Of a stretch of 64,000 bases of DNA, positions 18,888-29,215 are shown in pieces. The notes under the pieces are model-generated. The model ran no database searches, had not been told where the DNA came from, and worked only from the letters and a program-made list of their open reading frames with translations. Origin of the DNA: Campylobacteraceae bacterium (GTDB taxonomy: Bacteria; Campylobacterota; Campylobacteria; Campylobacterales; Campylobacteraceae); contig JAISAU010000010.1 of NCBI GenBank assembly GCA_031266555.1, forward strand, positions 1 to 64,000, given 5' to 3'. A program made the position numbers and the translations under genes. The number at the start of each line of letters is the position of its first letter. Position 1 is the first letter of the stretch.

Positions 18888-19298
18888 TTACTCGTCGTCC
18901 TCGTACTCATCTCCAAAATCGTTTAATATATTCTCCAATATTTTGCCGTTACTTTTATATATTTCGCAACTTAATGTGTCTTTCAAATCACACCCTTTTT
19001 TAAAAAACTGCATCGCTTTTGCCTCATCTTTTTTTACGTCAACACCCATAAAATACGCGCCGCCTGCGGATAAGCATCCGTTTGCGATTTTACCGTCGCA
19101 ACTTTTTATGGTGTATTCCATAGCCTTTTCATAATCAGGTTCATCTTGTGAAATATATAAATAACCAGCCAAAAAGCAAGCTTCGGCGTTGTTTTTTTTG
19201 TCGCAAAGCTCTCTGTTTTTATCAAGATCAAGAGATAATTGCGCAAGTTGCGCAAAGCAAACGGCGCTTACTAGACATAAAAGCAGTAGTTTGTTCAT
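18888..19298 (-). CDS. Secreted Sel1-repeat protein (Hcp-like)
   Basis: 136 residues. Signal peptide MNKLLLLCLVSAVCFA, then Cys-paired Sel1 units (ACFLAGYLYISQ ... SCDGKIANGCLSAGGAYFMG ... AMQFFKKGCDLKDTLSCEIY) and an acidic tail. Resembles Helicobacter cysteine-rich proteins; periplasmic. It lies just upstream of the frameshifted Sel1 gene in the same direction, probably one transcription unit of related genes. Confidence 0.8.
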   Translation of the reverse strand: MNKLLLLCLVSAVCFAQLAQLSLDLDKNRELCDKKNNAEACFLAGYLYISQDEPDYEKAMEYTIKSCDGKIANGCLSAGGAYFMGVDVKKDEAKAMQFFKKGCDLKDTLSCEIYKSNGKILENILNDFGDEYEDDE

Positions 19299-19432
19299 AG
19301 CAAATCCTTAATGAAAATTAATGTCATAATAACAGAAAAAATAGAAAAGTTATCTTAAATAGCTTCTCGTTTTTAACGCGCTAATAAGCCCTTTTTTTGT
19401 ACAATTTGTAAAAAATTTTATAAGGTTACACT

Positions 19433-21631
19433 ATGAAAACCACAGCTGAAATTTTAAAAGCTCATAAATTGACAAACGACGATTATATAAAGATAAAAAC
19501 TATTTTGCAAAGAGAGCCAAATATGTTGGAAATTGGCATATTTTCTGCGATGTGGAGCGAACACTGTTCATATAAATCCAGCAAAAAATATCTAAACGGT
19601 TTTCCGACAAAAGCCGCTTGGGTTATTCAAGGACCCGGAGAAAATGCCGGAGTTATAGATATAGGAGATGGTATGGCCGCTGTTTTTAAAATGGAAAGCC
19701 ACAACCATCCAAGTTTTATTGAACCGTTTCAAGGTGCCGCTACCGGAGTGGGGGGGATACTAAGAGACGTTTTTACAATGGGCGCTCGTCCTGTGGCGAA
19801 TCTTAACTCTTTGCGTTTTGGCAGAGTTGAAGGCGACGATAAAACGGCGAAAAAGCAAAGATATCTGGTGCGAGGAGTTGTAGAAGGAATAGGGCATTAC
19901 GGTAACTGCATGGGTGTTCCCACAATAGGTGGCGAGACGTTTTTTGACGAATGCTATAACGGGAATATTTTAGTTAACGCTTTTACTTTAGGACTTTGCA
20001 AAAGCGATGAGATTTTTTATGGGCGAGCCGAAGGTATCGGGAATCCGGTTATATATGTGGGAAGCAAAACCGGACGAGACGGTCTTGGTGGAGCCGTTAT
20101 GGCAAGCGATAGTTTCACGGAGGAAAATAAGTCTTTGAGACCTACCGTTCAAGTCGGCGATCCATTTGCTGAGAAACTTTTGCTCGAGGCTTGTTTGGAG
20201 CTGTTTAAATATGACTATATCGTTGGTATTCAAGATATGGGTGCGGCTGGTCTTACTTCAAGCTCATTTGAGATGGCGGGACGCAGCGGCAGCGGTATGA
20301 AGTTGGATTTATCTCGTGTTCCTGCTCGCGAGGAGGGTATGACTCCTTACGAATTTATGCTTAGCGAATCTCAAGAAAGAATGCTTATATGCGCTAAAAA
20401 AGGTTATGAAGATAAAGTGCTTGAGATATTTAAAAAGTGGGATTTAGACGCTGAAGTAATCGGCGAAGTTACCGATACGGGAGTTATGGAGCTGTATTTT
20501 AACGGCGAGTTGGCGGCAAATATTCCCGTCGCTCCGGTTAGCGAAAACGCTCCGATTTTAAATCGCCCGATTAAAGAACCCGAGTATTTAAAAGATATAG
20601 AAAATATTTCTGCTTTTAAAACGCCAAATATACAAGAAGCTTTTGAAAAGCTTTTGGCACATCCAGAAATTGCCGATAAATCATGGATATACGAGCAGTA
20701 TGACTCTATGGTGCAAACAAATACCGTAAAAGCTCCGGGTTCTCTTGACGCAAGCGTGATTCGTATTAAAGAAAATGGGAAAGCCCTTAGTCTGAGCAGC
20801 GATTGTAATCCCAGATTTAATTATATAGATCCAAAAGGCGGCGCGGCGGCGGCTGTAATGGAGAGCGGGCGAAATGTCGCCATGAGCGGAGCAAGACCGT
20901 TAGCTATTACTGATTGTCTAAATTACGGCAATCCTGAAAATCCGGAAGTTATGTGGCAGTTCGCCAAAGGCTGTGAAGGAATAAAGGAGGCTTGTTTAGC
21001 TCTTAATACTCCTATTGTGAGCGGAAATGTCTCTTTGTATAACGAAACGGAGGGAGTCGGAGTATTTCCCACGCCTTCCATCGCTATGGTAGGATTGAAT
21101 GATGACGCCAACAAAGTGCTGCCTTCGTTTTTTCAAAAAGATGGTAGCGCAATATATCTTTTAGGGGATACAAGCGATGAGTTTGGCGGAAGTTTATATC
21201 TTAAAGTTTTTGCGAACGCTGTTAAAGGTAAGTTGCCAAATATTGATTATGATAAAGAGTTGAAACTTTGGGAGCTTGTTATAGGGGCGAACAAAAAAGA
21301 TTTATTGCTGTGCGCTAAAGATTTAAATGTGGGCGGTTTAGCTATCGCGCTTGCTAAAATGAGCGCCGTTAGCGGACTTGGCGCGAAAATAGATACCGGT
21401 TTTGAAAATGAGAAATTGTTTTTTAGTGAGAGTTTCTCAAGAGCTATAGTTGAGGTAAAGGATGAAAAAGCTTTTGAAGAGTTAGCGAAAAATATAGGCT
21501 TACATGTAAGAGCTATAGGAAAAGTATGCGGCGATAAACTTAAAATTGATAAGGCAATCGAGTTAAGTGTTTTGAGAGCGCAAGAGTTGTATTTTGATTC
21601 ATTCAAAAAGTTAATAGAGCAGGATTTGTAA
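19433..21631 (+). CDS. purL: Phosphoribosylformylglycinamidine synthase, large subunit
   Basis: 732 residues, the small-type PurL that needs PurQ and PurS (both at 6 kb, minus strand). Makes FGAM from FGAR, ATP and ammonia. AIRS-type ATP-binding motifs: [13 protein letters not shown] near 42, [12 protein letters not shown] near 86 and [14 protein letters not shown] near 268. The C-terminal AIRS half has [11 protein letters not shown] near 525. Promoter region is the 130-base gap to the divergent Sel1 gene. Confidence 0.97.
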   Translation: MKTTAEILKAHKLTNDDYIKIKTILQREPNMLEIGIFSAMWSEHCSYKSSKKYLNGFPTKAAWVIQGPGENAGVIDIGDGMAAVFKMESHNHPSFIEPFQGAATGVGGILRDVFTMGARPVANLNSLRFGRVEGDDKTAKKQRYLVRGVVEGIGHYGNCMGVPTIGGETFFDECYNGNILVNAFTLGLCKSDEIFYGRAEGIGNPVIYVGSKTGRDGLGGAVMASDSFTEENKSLRPTVQVGDPFAEKLLLEACLELFKYDYIVGIQDMGAAGLTSSSFEMAGRSGSGMKLDLSRVPAREEGMTPYEFMLSESQERMLICAKKGYEDKVLEIFKKWDLDAEVIGEVTDTGVMELYFNGELAANIPVAPVSENAPILNRPIKEPEYLKDIENISAFKTPNIQEAFEKLLAHPEIADKSWIYEQYDSMVQTNTVKAPGSLDASVIRIKENGKALSLSSDCNPRFNYIDPKGGAAAAVMESGRNVAMSGARPLAITDCLNYGNPENPEVMWQFAKGCEGIKEACLALNTPIVSGNVSLYNETEGVGVFPTPSIAMVGLNDDANKVLPSFFQKDGSAIYLLGDTSDEFGGSLYLKVFANAVKGKLPNIDYDKELKLWELVIGANKKDLLLCAKDLNVGGLAIALAKMSAVSGLGAKIDTGFENEKLFFSESFSRAIVEVKDEKAFEELAKNIGLHVRAIGKVCGDKLKIDKAIELSVLRAQELYFDSFKKLIEQDL

Positions 21632-21671
21632 AATCAGCTATGATTATAATAGATTTTTAAAAAGGACAAAT

Positions 21672-22154
21672 ATGTTTAAAGCAACAAGAAGTGGCATTTT
21701 ACTATTTTTACTACCGCTCTCATCAGCTTTTGGCGTTAGTTCGATTAGTTTTTTTGATTCCGGCTTTGTATTATCGCCTGGATTTACATATCAAAAAGAG
21801 CAATTTGTAAGCGTTGATGGCGGATTTGGTTTTCTTGAACGTGAATTTGGCGAGATGATAGTAATCAAAGCGGGTGTTGAAAAAAGTCTTGAGAGTTCGC
21901 TAAAAGGAGTTAAACTTGGCTTTAAAGTGATAAACCGCGAAAGAGAATTTCCATTAAAAATGGTTATTGGAGCGGATATCGCGCACTATTCGGGTTACGG
22001 CGAAAAAGAGATTAGATTTGTTCCGGAGATTGGAGTTAGCTGGCGGAATTCATATGTTACGCTGACTTATAGATATGGTTTGCATATAAGCGGCGATAAA
22101 ATAGACAATGTTGGAAATCACGGAGTAAGTCTTGGCGTAAATATACCTTTTTGA
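21672..22154 (+). CDS. Small outer-membrane beta-barrel protein
   Basis: 160 residues, RBS AAAGGA before ATG 21672, 40 bases after purL. Signal peptide ending about SSAFG. The mature part alternates hydrophobic and polar residues in strands separated by short turns and ends in VSLGVNIPF, with the C-terminal Phe typical of BamA substrates. The PagL-like fold is one possibility, but I do not see a clear His-Ser catalytic pair, so no enzyme is named. Confidence 0.65.
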   Translation: MFKATRSGILLFLLPLSSAFGVSSISFFDSGFVLSPGFTYQKEQFVSVDGGFGFLEREFGEMIVIKAGVEKSLESSLKGVKLGFKVINREREFPLKMVIGADIAHYSGYGEKEIRFVPEIGVSWRNSYVTLTYRYGLHISGDKIDNVGNHGVSLGVNIPF

Positions 22155-22195
22155 TTTAAGTAAGCGAAAAATTGCACATTAGCGATATTTTTCGA

Positions 22196-22588
22196 TTAAT
22201 AGATAAATGCGCTAATTTCTGTTGGTTCGATAATTTGTGACATTTCTTCTATTTTCTTCCCATCTATAATTGATTGTTTATTAATGATATTTCGTATATC
22301 CTTACTTAACCAATCAATGTTCCAAATTTTAATATCGTCATTAATAACTTTTTGACAAAGTAATTCTTTATATTCTTTTTTCTTATCTGCTTTTAATGTT
22401 AATCGTTGTAGCCAAACTTGCAAATGTCCTACATTTGGTATTTTCTTGAATTTTATCTCTATAGAAATAAGAATTTCATCTATAATTTTTTTATCAATCT
22501 CTAATGATAATACTTTACTTAGAATAGCAGTGATAACAGGATAGATTCGCGGATTTTTGTAAGCAATATCAACTAATATACTAACCAA
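22196..22588 (-). pseudogene. C-terminal remnant resembling a defence-type reverse transcriptase
   Basis: 130 residues, TTG 22588 as first start, but the frame stays open upstream into the lipoprotein gene's start region, so no real N-terminus exists. NPRIYPVITAILSKVLS and KIPNVGHLQVWLQRLTLK resemble the region after the thumb in COG3344-type RNA-directed DNA polymerases of antiviral RT (DRT/UG) systems. The catalytic xxDD palm is absent from the window. Identification is from memory of the motif and uncertain. More AT-rich than its neighbours, consistent with transfer and decay. Confidence 0.4.
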
Positions 22589-22666
22589 AACTTTTGTATT
22601 TTTTTCTTTAAATAATTTAAGCGGATAAATCCGATAGTTTAAAATTTTAATTTTAAAGGAGAATAA

Positions 22667-23296
22667 ATGAAGTTTCTTATCCTAGTTTTAAGCGCTTTAT
22701 TTTTGGTCGGATGTGGCGGTGGAGGCGGCAGTAGTTCCAATAATGTTAAATGCGCCAATTCAAATCCCGTATATCCGTCTTTGCAATCGGTTTTTCCAAC
22801 ATCGCTTTTTGGTGAGTATTATCAATATGAAGGCAAAGTTTTAGGGTTTATGCCTACTAATGATGTTGCAAGCTATAAACAATTATTGGAAAATAATGGT
22901 TATGCTATAGATCGAGATGAATTTGATTATGTTACTTATATTCTAAATAATCCTTTTCTTGGTATACAATTTTCAGAAATTACTATATGGTCGGATGAGT
23001 ATGTGGATTGGCATTTAGGTGGAGCCACAAACGATATAGATGATTCGTTATTCAATAATACAACTATATTTCCGCTAACAGGGACACAGCAGGATGTTTA
23101 CAGTTTGGATAGAGTTTATGCTTCGGATATGACGAATGAGTTTAGTAATTATATTACGGAGCTTGAAAATAATCATTATACGTATGAAGATCATTGGGAG
23201 GGTTGGACAAAAAATAGCGATGACAAATGCTTCGTATATATATGGTCTAAAAACGATTATAACGATAGTGCCGAGTGGGAGATTGTTTTAATATAA
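22667..23296 (+). CDS. Lipoprotein, paralogue of the 12606 gene
   Basis: 209 residues. Lipoprotein signal with lipobox LVGC at residue 16, then GGGGGSSSNN. Shares the CGGG-SSSNN start and the YxLNNPxxGxxFxE segment with the 241-residue lipoprotein at 12606, but is otherwise divergent. Acidic, aromatic-rich mature region with a late Cys (DDKCFVYIW) that may pair with Cys in CANSNPV. AAGGAG before ATG 22667. Function unknown. Confidence 0.72.
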   Translation: MKFLILVLSALFLVGCGGGGGSSSNNVKCANSNPVYPSLQSVFPTSLFGEYYQYEGKVLGFMPTNDVASYKQLLENNGYAIDRDEFDYVTYILNNPFLGIQFSEITIWSDEYVDWHLGGATNDIDDSLFNNTTIFPLTGTQQDVYSLDRVYASDMTNEFSNYITELENNHYTYEDHWEGWTKNSDDKCFVYIWSKNDYNDSAEWEIVLI

Positions 23297-23366
23297 TACA
23301 TTTATGTTGTTATTTTTCTTAGGAATTAACAAAAAAGCTTTTTTGATGTTTTTAGATACAAGTTGG

Positions 23367-23442
23367 TGGAGCCAATGAGGAGACTCGAACTCCTGACCTG
23401 CGCGTTACGAATGCGCTGCTCTACCGACTGAGCTACATTGGC
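23367..23442 (-). tRNA. tRNA-Thr (anticodon CGT)
   Basis: 76 bases with encoded CCA (reads TGG at 23367-23369 on +). Acceptor GCCAATG/CATTGGC, D-arm GCTC/GAGC, anticodon loop TTCGTAA giving CGT for Thr ACG codons, T-arm AGGAG/CTCCT with TTCGAGT loop. Oddity: the last pair of the anticodon stem (31-39) is A-C rather than Watson-Crick. Confidence 0.93.
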
Positions 23443-23519
23443 GTTTTGAAAGCGAAATTATACATAAAAAATACTGTTTTATCTATAAAAGCTATGTGAT
23501 TAAGATTTAAAATTATGAA

Positions 23520-23850
23520 TGGTTTTAGTCATAGATTGCTATACTTCGCTCGCAATAACGGATTTGGATATCGTTTTGCGTTATTCTGCCATTCCTATAA
23601 TTATTTAAGAGAAAATGCAACAATTTTTCTGTCAATACAATCCGTCAAAAAATAACATATTTTTTCGTCATTGCGAGAAGTGCGAAGCACGACAAAGCAA
23701 TCCATAATCAATTTGCTCGCAATGACGAAAAAGATGGATTCCCGCCTGCTCTGAAATGACTGAATATAATGATATGAGCTTTTCGTTCAATCGCAGAATG
23801 ACATAAGATGGATTGCTTCGTCGTTCACTCCTCGCAATGACGAAGAATAA
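23520..23850. repeat. Cluster of dispersed CGTCATTGCGAG-type repeat units
   Basis: Several imperfect copies, in both orientations, of a unit like TCGTCATTGCGAG...GCAATCCA. One pair forms a perfect 17-bp inverted repeat (TTTTTCGTCATTGCGAG at 23661-23677 with 23716-23732); further CTCGCAAT-type copies lie near 23550 and 23831-23844. Similar small non-coding repeats are dispersed between genes in many bacteria. No gene in this stretch. Confidence 0.75.
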
Positions 23851-23907
23851 AAAAATTTTTAAAACACAAGAATGATTACACTCCGAAATAAACGCAAAAT
23901 TAAAACA

Positions 23908-25044
23908 CTAAACAGCTCTCACAGCGTTTTCCATGCGTGTCAAAACCTCTTTTAAAATAATTCTTGGCATCGCGAAGTTTAATCTTACAAATCCTTCGCC
24001 TCCATCTCCAAATCCTTTTCCATCGTTTAATATAACGCCGTTTTTTAAAAAGAGTTGCCATGCGTCTGTGTTCAATATACGGCAATCTATCCACGCAAGA
24101 TATGTCGCTTCAAGTTTTAAAAGTTTAAGTTTTGGATTATTTCGCGCGAACTCTTGTACTAATTTAAGATTTTCTCTTAAATACTCTTTAACTTCTCTTA
24201 GCCAAATCGCGCCGTTTTCATAAGCCGCTTTTGTAGCTGCAAGAGCTAAAAGATTTACGCCGCCGTTTATGTGTCCCATAGAGTTTTCATAAGCAGTTTT
24301 AAGTTTTTTGTTTTGTATAACGGCAAAAGAGCTTTGAAGTCCGGCGATATTGAATGTTTTACTTGGAGCCATAAGCGTGATGGTTCTATCGGCGACTTCA
24401 GGTGAGAGCGAAGCTATGGGGATATGTTTCGCGTTTTTATCTAAAACCAAATCCGCGTGTATTTCGTCCGAACAAATCAGAAGATCGTGTCTTATCGCTA
24501 TTTCGCCGATTTTCAGAAGTTCCTCTTTTGTAAAGACCGTTCCTCCGGGATTATAAGGATTGCAAAGCAGTATCAAACGGCAGTTTGGTCTGATACTTTT
24601 TTCAAATTCGTCAAAATCTATACCCCATCTATTGTTTATCTCTCGCATATGTACTGTCGCAACTTGTCGTCCCATATTTTTTGGCGCGTTCAAAAAATAA
24701 GGATAAATCGGCGTTGTCGTTATCGCGCTCTCATTGGCTTTAAGCATTCCGCATACTATATTCATACTTGCCACAACGCCCGATGTGAAGGTAAACCACT
24801 CTTTTGACGTACTCCAACCGTGTTCTTTTTTAATAAAGTTAATTATAGCTTCAATAAGTTCGTCGCTTATCGCCGTGTATCCGAATACTCCATGTTCTAC
24901 GCAATTTTTAAGCGCATCTATCACGCATTGCGGGGATTTGAAATCCATATCCGCTACCCATGCCGGTATCGCGTTTTTGTACTCTTTGTATCTTTCAAGC
25001 TTTAACGCATTAGTGCCGTTTCTGTCTATTATCTCATCAAACAT
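23908..25044 (-). CDS. patB: MalY/PatB family C-S lyase (cystathionine beta-lyase type)
   Basis: 378 residues. PLP enzyme of aminotransferase fold I; the PatB/MalY branch usually cleaves cystathionine or other cysteine S-conjugates, giving homocysteine or thiols, pyruvate and ammonia. N-terminal IDRNGTNALKLERYKE and PAWVADMDFKSP are characteristic of the branch; SDEIHADLVL near 168 and the PLP Lys in MAPSKTFNIAGLQ near 230. Convergent with the tRNA side, divergent from purH. Symbol uncertain between malY and patB. Confidence 0.85.
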   Translation of the reverse strand: MFDEIIDRNGTNALKLERYKEYKNAIPAWVADMDFKSPQCVIDALKNCVEHGVFGYTAISDELIEAIINFIKKEHGWSTSKEWFTFTSGVVASMNIVCGMLKANESAITTTPIYPYFLNAPKNMGRQVATVHMREINNRWGIDFDEFEKSIRPNCRLILLCNPYNPGGTVFTKEELLKIGEIAIRHDLLICSDEIHADLVLDKNAKHIPIASLSPEVADRTITLMAPSKTFNIAGLQSSFAVIQNKKLKTAYENSMGHINGGVNLLALAATKAAYENGAIWLREVKEYLRENLKLVQEFARNNPKLKLLKLEATYLAWIDCRILNTDAWQLFLKNGVILNDGKGFGDGGEGFVRLNFAMPRIILKEVLTRMENAVRAV

Positions 25045-25115
25045 AATCGCCCTTTTATAGCTTTCAAATTATTGTTTGGATAAAATTTTACCACTATTTG
25101 TTTAAAGGACGTAAT

Positions 25116-26648
25116 TTGAGAGCGTTAATAAGCGTAAGCGACAAAACGGCAGTAGCGGAATTTGCCAAATCTCTTCAGGATTTAAATTATGAGATAATTT
25201 CTACGGGAGGCACCTATAAGCTTTTAAAAGAAAATGGTATAAATGCTATTGAGATAAGCGAAATTACGAAGTTTCCGGAGATGTTTGAGGGTAGGGTAAA
25301 AACGCTAAATCCATATATTCACGGCGGTATTTTGCATAAGCGCGACACTCCTTCACATGTGGATACGGCAAAGGAGTACGGCATAGAAGGGATTGATCTG
25401 GTATGTGTCAATTTATATCCTTTTAAAGAGACGATTGCCAAGACCGACAATTTTGACGAAATAATAGAAAATATAGATATAGGCGGTCCCGCTATGATTA
25501 GAAGCGCGGCTAAAAATTTTCAAGATGTGATAATAGTGACTGATATTTTTGACTACGACTTCGTGATAGATAGACTTAAAAACGGCGGTAATACGATAGA
25601 GTTTAGAAGAGATATGATGATAAAAGCGTATGAGCATACCGCGATGTACGACGCTATGATAGCAAATTATATGAATAGTCGTTTTAATAACGGTTTTGGC
25701 GATAAACAGTTTATTGTTGGAAGTAAGGCTTTTGACGCAAGATACGGTGAAAATCCGCATCAAAAAGGCGCGTTGTATGAGTTTGACTATTTTTTCACGA
25801 CAAACTTTAAAACTTTGAAGGGCGAAGCGAGTTTTAACAATATGACAGATATAAACGCCGCCGTTAAAATAGCCGCCTCTTTTGACGAGGCTAATGCGGT
25901 TTGTATCGTTAAACACGCCAATCCATGCGGTTTTGCCATAAAGGATAGTTTACTTGAAAGCTACATGTACGCTCTAAAATGCGACACTTTATCGGCATAT
26001 GGCGGAGTTGTGGCGATAAACGGCACGCTTGACGAGATTTTGGCAAATAAGATAAACGAGATATTCGTGGAGGTGATAGTTGCCGCGAATGTAACCGAGG
26101 AAGCGCTAAAAGTTTTTGAGAATAAAAAACGTATCAAAATATTCTCACAAGAAAGTAGGCATTTGGTTTTAAATAATGATTTGTACGACTTCAAACACAT
26201 TGACGGCGGTTTTGTATATCAGCAAAGCGACAGTATCGGCGAAAAAGAGATAGCAAACGCTAAACGCCAAAGCAAGAGAGAAGCTAACCAAAACGAGATG
26301 AAGGATTTGGAGATAGCTTATAAAGTAGCCGCTCTAACAAAGTCAAACTGCGTGGTTTATGTAAAAGACGGCGCTATGGTAGCTATAGGTATGGGAATGA
26401 CAAGCAGAGTTGACGCGGCGAAAGCGGCTATATTAAAAGCTAAAGATATGGGAGTTGATATAAGCGGTTCTGCTCTTGCCTCAGAAGCTTTTTTCCCTTT
26501 CAGAGACAGTATTGACGCGGCAGCAAGCGCCGGCGTTAAAGCGATAATTGAACCGGGCGGGAGCATAAGAGACGACGATGTGATAAAAGCTGCCGACGAG
26601 CATGGAATAGCTTTATACTTTACAGGCACTCGCCACTTTTTACACTGA
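25116..26648 (+). CDS. purH: Bifunctional AICAR transformylase / IMP cyclohydrolase
   Basis: 510 residues from TTG 25116, chosen because AAAGGA lies seven bases upstream and PurH begins [10 protein letters not shown]; an in-frame TTG 18 bases earlier overlaps that site. Catalyses the last two steps to IMP. N-terminal MGS-like IMPCH domain ([34 protein letters not shown]), C-terminal AICARFT domain ([25 protein letters not shown], ending FTGTRHFLH). Confidence 0.97.
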   Translation: MRALISVSDKTAVAEFAKSLQDLNYEIISTGGTYKLLKENGINAIEISEITKFPEMFEGRVKTLNPYIHGGILHKRDTPSHVDTAKEYGIEGIDLVCVNLYPFKETIAKTDNFDEIIENIDIGGPAMIRSAAKNFQDVIIVTDIFDYDFVIDRLKNGGNTIEFRRDMMIKAYEHTAMYDAMIANYMNSRFNNGFGDKQFIVGSKAFDARYGENPHQKGALYEFDYFFTTNFKTLKGEASFNNMTDINAAVKIAASFDEANAVCIVKHANPCGFAIKDSLLESYMYALKCDTLSAYGGVVAINGTLDEILANKINEIFVEVIVAANVTEEALKVFENKKRIKIFSQESRHLVLNNDLYDFKHIDGGFVYQQSDSIGEKEIANAKRQSKREANQNEMKDLEIAYKVAALTKSNCVVYVKDGAMVAIGMGMTSRVDAAKAAILKAKDMGVDISGSALASEAFFPFRDSIDAAASAGVKAIIEPGGSIRDDDVIKAADEHGIALYFTGTRHFLH

Positions 26649-27055
26649 TATTTTTTATGAGCAAATGCATGAAAACGATATGACTGCCGTTTTTGCGCAT
26701 TTGCCTCCGAAGTTTTGAAGAATTACAAAAATTATAAATTGGATAAATCGTATAGCATGTGATTATTCTACAAACTACATGTGACTCTTGAGCAAAATAC
26801 CGTTTTAACGAGACTACATGTGACATTTAGTTCTCGATAAAATGGAAAATTACACATCTCTTTTTGCTGTTTCAAATTATAAGCGAATACAAAAATCTTT
26901 TATACTTGTCTACATATAACATAAAATATTTTAATAAATTTATCTCTATTTCTTATACCTATATATTATTGCTTTATATTTTATTATATCAATAATATTA
27001 TTATAAAAAATATTAATTCAGCCTATGGATTAAAATTCAATACAAAGGATAGACA
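26649..27055. other. AT-rich gap with ACATGTGA direct repeats
   Basis: About 400 bases. Holds CTACATGTGAC at 26775-26785 and again at 26814-26824 (39 bases apart), with a related GCATGTGATT at 26756. The rest (26880-27040) is very AT-rich and probably carries the promoter of the next gene. An antisense frame here is not credible. Confidence 0.5.
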
Positions 27056-28654
27056 ATGTTTGTTCTATCACACAACATTAGTATTTTAAGGTTATTCAAA
27101 AAAGCGGTTCTAACCCCTCTTTTGATCAGCCTTTTTTTAATTGGTTGCGGAAGAGAAAGCGAGAATGTGACAAATGCTGATACTCCGCTTATATTGGCTC
27201 AACCCGAAAGCGCGACATATGTCAAAGACGACAGCGCTGCTCCTTTAGATATAGTGGCAGATGTAACGGACGGCGGTGTGTTATCGTATCAATGGTTTGC
27301 AAGCGATACGAGTGACATTGAAGACGGCGTGGAGGTTGCGAACACAATAACTTATACTCCTCCTACTAATGAAATAGGCGTAAAGTACTATTATGTCAAA
27401 GTTACAAACACAAATGAAAATGTCGCGGGAAATAAAACGGCTTTCGCAATAAGCGATGTCGCTGTTATCACAGTGAATGACCCTATGGCTTACGCTGTAA
27501 GATTTTATAATGATAGCCTCAGTTTTTTACATATGGAAATGCTTAGAGAAGGAATAATAAATCCCGCCGCTGTTTTTAACGGCGTATGGTACAAAGCGGG
27601 AGACAGCACGCGTACATCAAGCCATAATCTGACAGGCAATATCAGCTTTTATGCTGCACCTTTCGTCATAGAGGTAACAAATCAAGAAGAGTTAAATAAT
27701 ATTAGATATAAACTTGACGGTAAATATATCCTTATGAATGACATTGTACTTAGCGATGACGAGCCAGGATTCGCGGGATTTGGCGATAGTGGTTGGGATC
27801 CTATAAGAACTTTTACCGGTATCTTCAATGGTAACAGTTACGTGATAAGCAATTTGTGGATAAATAGACCCATTGAACATAATGTCGGACTTTTTGGCTA
27901 TGTAGATGCTGCTAAAATCAAAAATTTAGGAGTTACTATAAAAACGGACAAAGAGGTAAAAGCGGAAAAAAATGTCGGCGGTATAGTAGGATATATGAAG
28001 AACAGCCAGATAGCAAACAGTTACCTTGACGGAAGCGTCGTTAGTTTGGGCGGTGGTGATGGTGGTAGTGTCGGCGGCATAGCAGGATATATGGAAGAGA
28101 ACAGCCAAATAACGAACAGTTACTCTACCGGAAGTGTCAGTAGTGCGATGGGAATTGCTGGCGGTATTGCAGGTTTGATTGGTTCTGCTCAATTATATGC
28201 AAAGCCTGCACTTCCTCATGGTCAAGTAACAAACAGTTACTCTTCCTCAAATATTAATCCTATTGGTCAGGCGTCTGCAGTTGCTGCCGGTATTGTAGGA
28301 ATGTCTACATATACTATAATTGACAAAAACGTAGCCATTAACCCTTCCGTTCGTGGTTCAAGTGACGCAGGTCCTGTAGCCGGATTACGATCAATACCTT
28401 TTGATGGTGGTCCATATGATGGTCGTTCCGCAAGTTTTTCACTGAACAGCATGTTGTTAAATGGAGTACTTAGGGATAACATTATAAGTCAATATTATCC
28501 TTATGGTTATAAAAAATCAGAAGAGGAGCTTAAAACTAGATCAACTTATGAAGATGATTTAGGTTGGTCATTTGGAGATAACGACACTCATCCTTGGAAA
28601 ATAAATATCAATAAAAATAACGGACTTCCGTATTTGTATTGGGAGAAGCGATAA
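27056..28654 (+). CDS. Lipoprotein with Ig-like and GLUG repeats
   Basis: 532 residues. Basic N-terminus, hydrophobic stretch and lipobox LIGC near 31. An Ig-like domain follows (about 40-140; SYQWFASDTS, YYYVKVTNT). A further region leads to GLUG-type repeats about 270-400: NVGLFGYVDAAKIKNLGV, NVGGIVGYMKNSQIANSY, SVGGIAGYMEENSQITNSY. GLUG/beta-helix proteins are commonly secreted adhesins or proteases; a lipid anchor suggests surface display. No catalytic residues seen. Internal repeats could vary by recombination. Confidence 0.75.
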   Translation: MFVLSHNISILRLFKKAVLTPLLISLFLIGCGRESENVTNADTPLILAQPESATYVKDDSAAPLDIVADVTDGGVLSYQWFASDTSDIEDGVEVANTITYTPPTNEIGVKYYYVKVTNTNENVAGNKTAFAISDVAVITVNDPMAYAVRFYNDSLSFLHMEMLREGIINPAAVFNGVWYKAGDSTRTSSHNLTGNISFYAAPFVIEVTNQEELNNIRYKLDGKYILMNDIVLSDDEPGFAGFGDSGWDPIRTFTGIFNGNSYVISNLWINRPIEHNVGLFGYVDAAKIKNLGVTIKTDKEVKAEKNVGGIVGYMKNSQIANSYLDGSVVSLGGGDGGSVGGIAGYMEENSQITNSYSTGSVSSAMGIAGGIAGLIGSAQLYAKPALPHGQVTNSYSSSNINPIGQASAVAAGIVGMSTYTIIDKNVAINPSVRGSSDAGPVAGLRSIPFDGGPYDGRSASFSLNSMLLNGVLRDNIISQYYPYGYKKSEEELKTRSTYEDDLGWSFGDNDTHPWKININKNNGLPYLYWEKR

Positions 28655-28927
28655 ATGAGGTGGTAGTATTTGGTCAAAAAATGACACAAAAATAATTTCT
28701 TTCGTACAAGAGGATATATATGATACGCGTTTTATGTTTTAACTTATCGCGCGTTTATATAAGAGATACTTTAATCTTAAACTCTTGTACGTAGAGATTA
28801 GAGGTTTTGATTGTTTGTTTCATAACTTTCAATGTATCCTATTCATTATCGCAAGTGTGTCGTTGTTTTGAAAGTTTTGTCATACGTTCAATCCTTATTT
28901 TGTTTACTAAATCTCTTCATAAACTCT
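28655..28927. other. Gap before the purT fragment
   Basis: No supportable gene. The reading frame that runs into the purT fragment starts at 28832 but its first 30 codons look random ([12 protein letters not shown]...), so they are treated as non-coding. Confidence 0.4.
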
Positions 28928-29215
28928 TACAAAGAACTTGAGAATGCCTCTACAAAATTAGGATTTCATTGCGTTATAAAATCTGAGATAGCAAAGAGAG
29001 TAACAGACGGACTTGACGGGCGAGGAATATTTGGCGTTGAGCTTTTTATAAAAGAAGATGAGGTTTACTTTAGTGAAGTAAGTCCGCGTCCTCATGATAC
29101 CGGTATGGTTACTATGATTTCGCAATCTCAAAGCGAATTTGCTTTACATGTAAGGGCAATTTTAGGACTTCCTTTAGAGTTTTCATTTATTGCCGAGGCG
29201 GCAAGCGCGGCATGA
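28928..29215 (+). pseudogene. purT: purT fragment (formate-dependent GAR transformylase, C-terminal part)
   Basis: About 95 residues match the C-terminal ATP-grasp part of Pur[39 protein letters not shown] and [17 protein letters not shown] are near-identical to the family. Intact PurT is about 390 residues and the N-terminal three quarters are missing. The frame ends early at AASAA. The remnant implies the lineage once used formate for GAR formylation. No other GAR transformylase is visible here. Confidence 0.88.

Noticed and set aside
26620-26826. Antisense ORF with repeated SHVV
   Set aside because: Its repeats come from the ACATGTGA palindromes and it overlaps the purH end antisense; no ribosome site or family.
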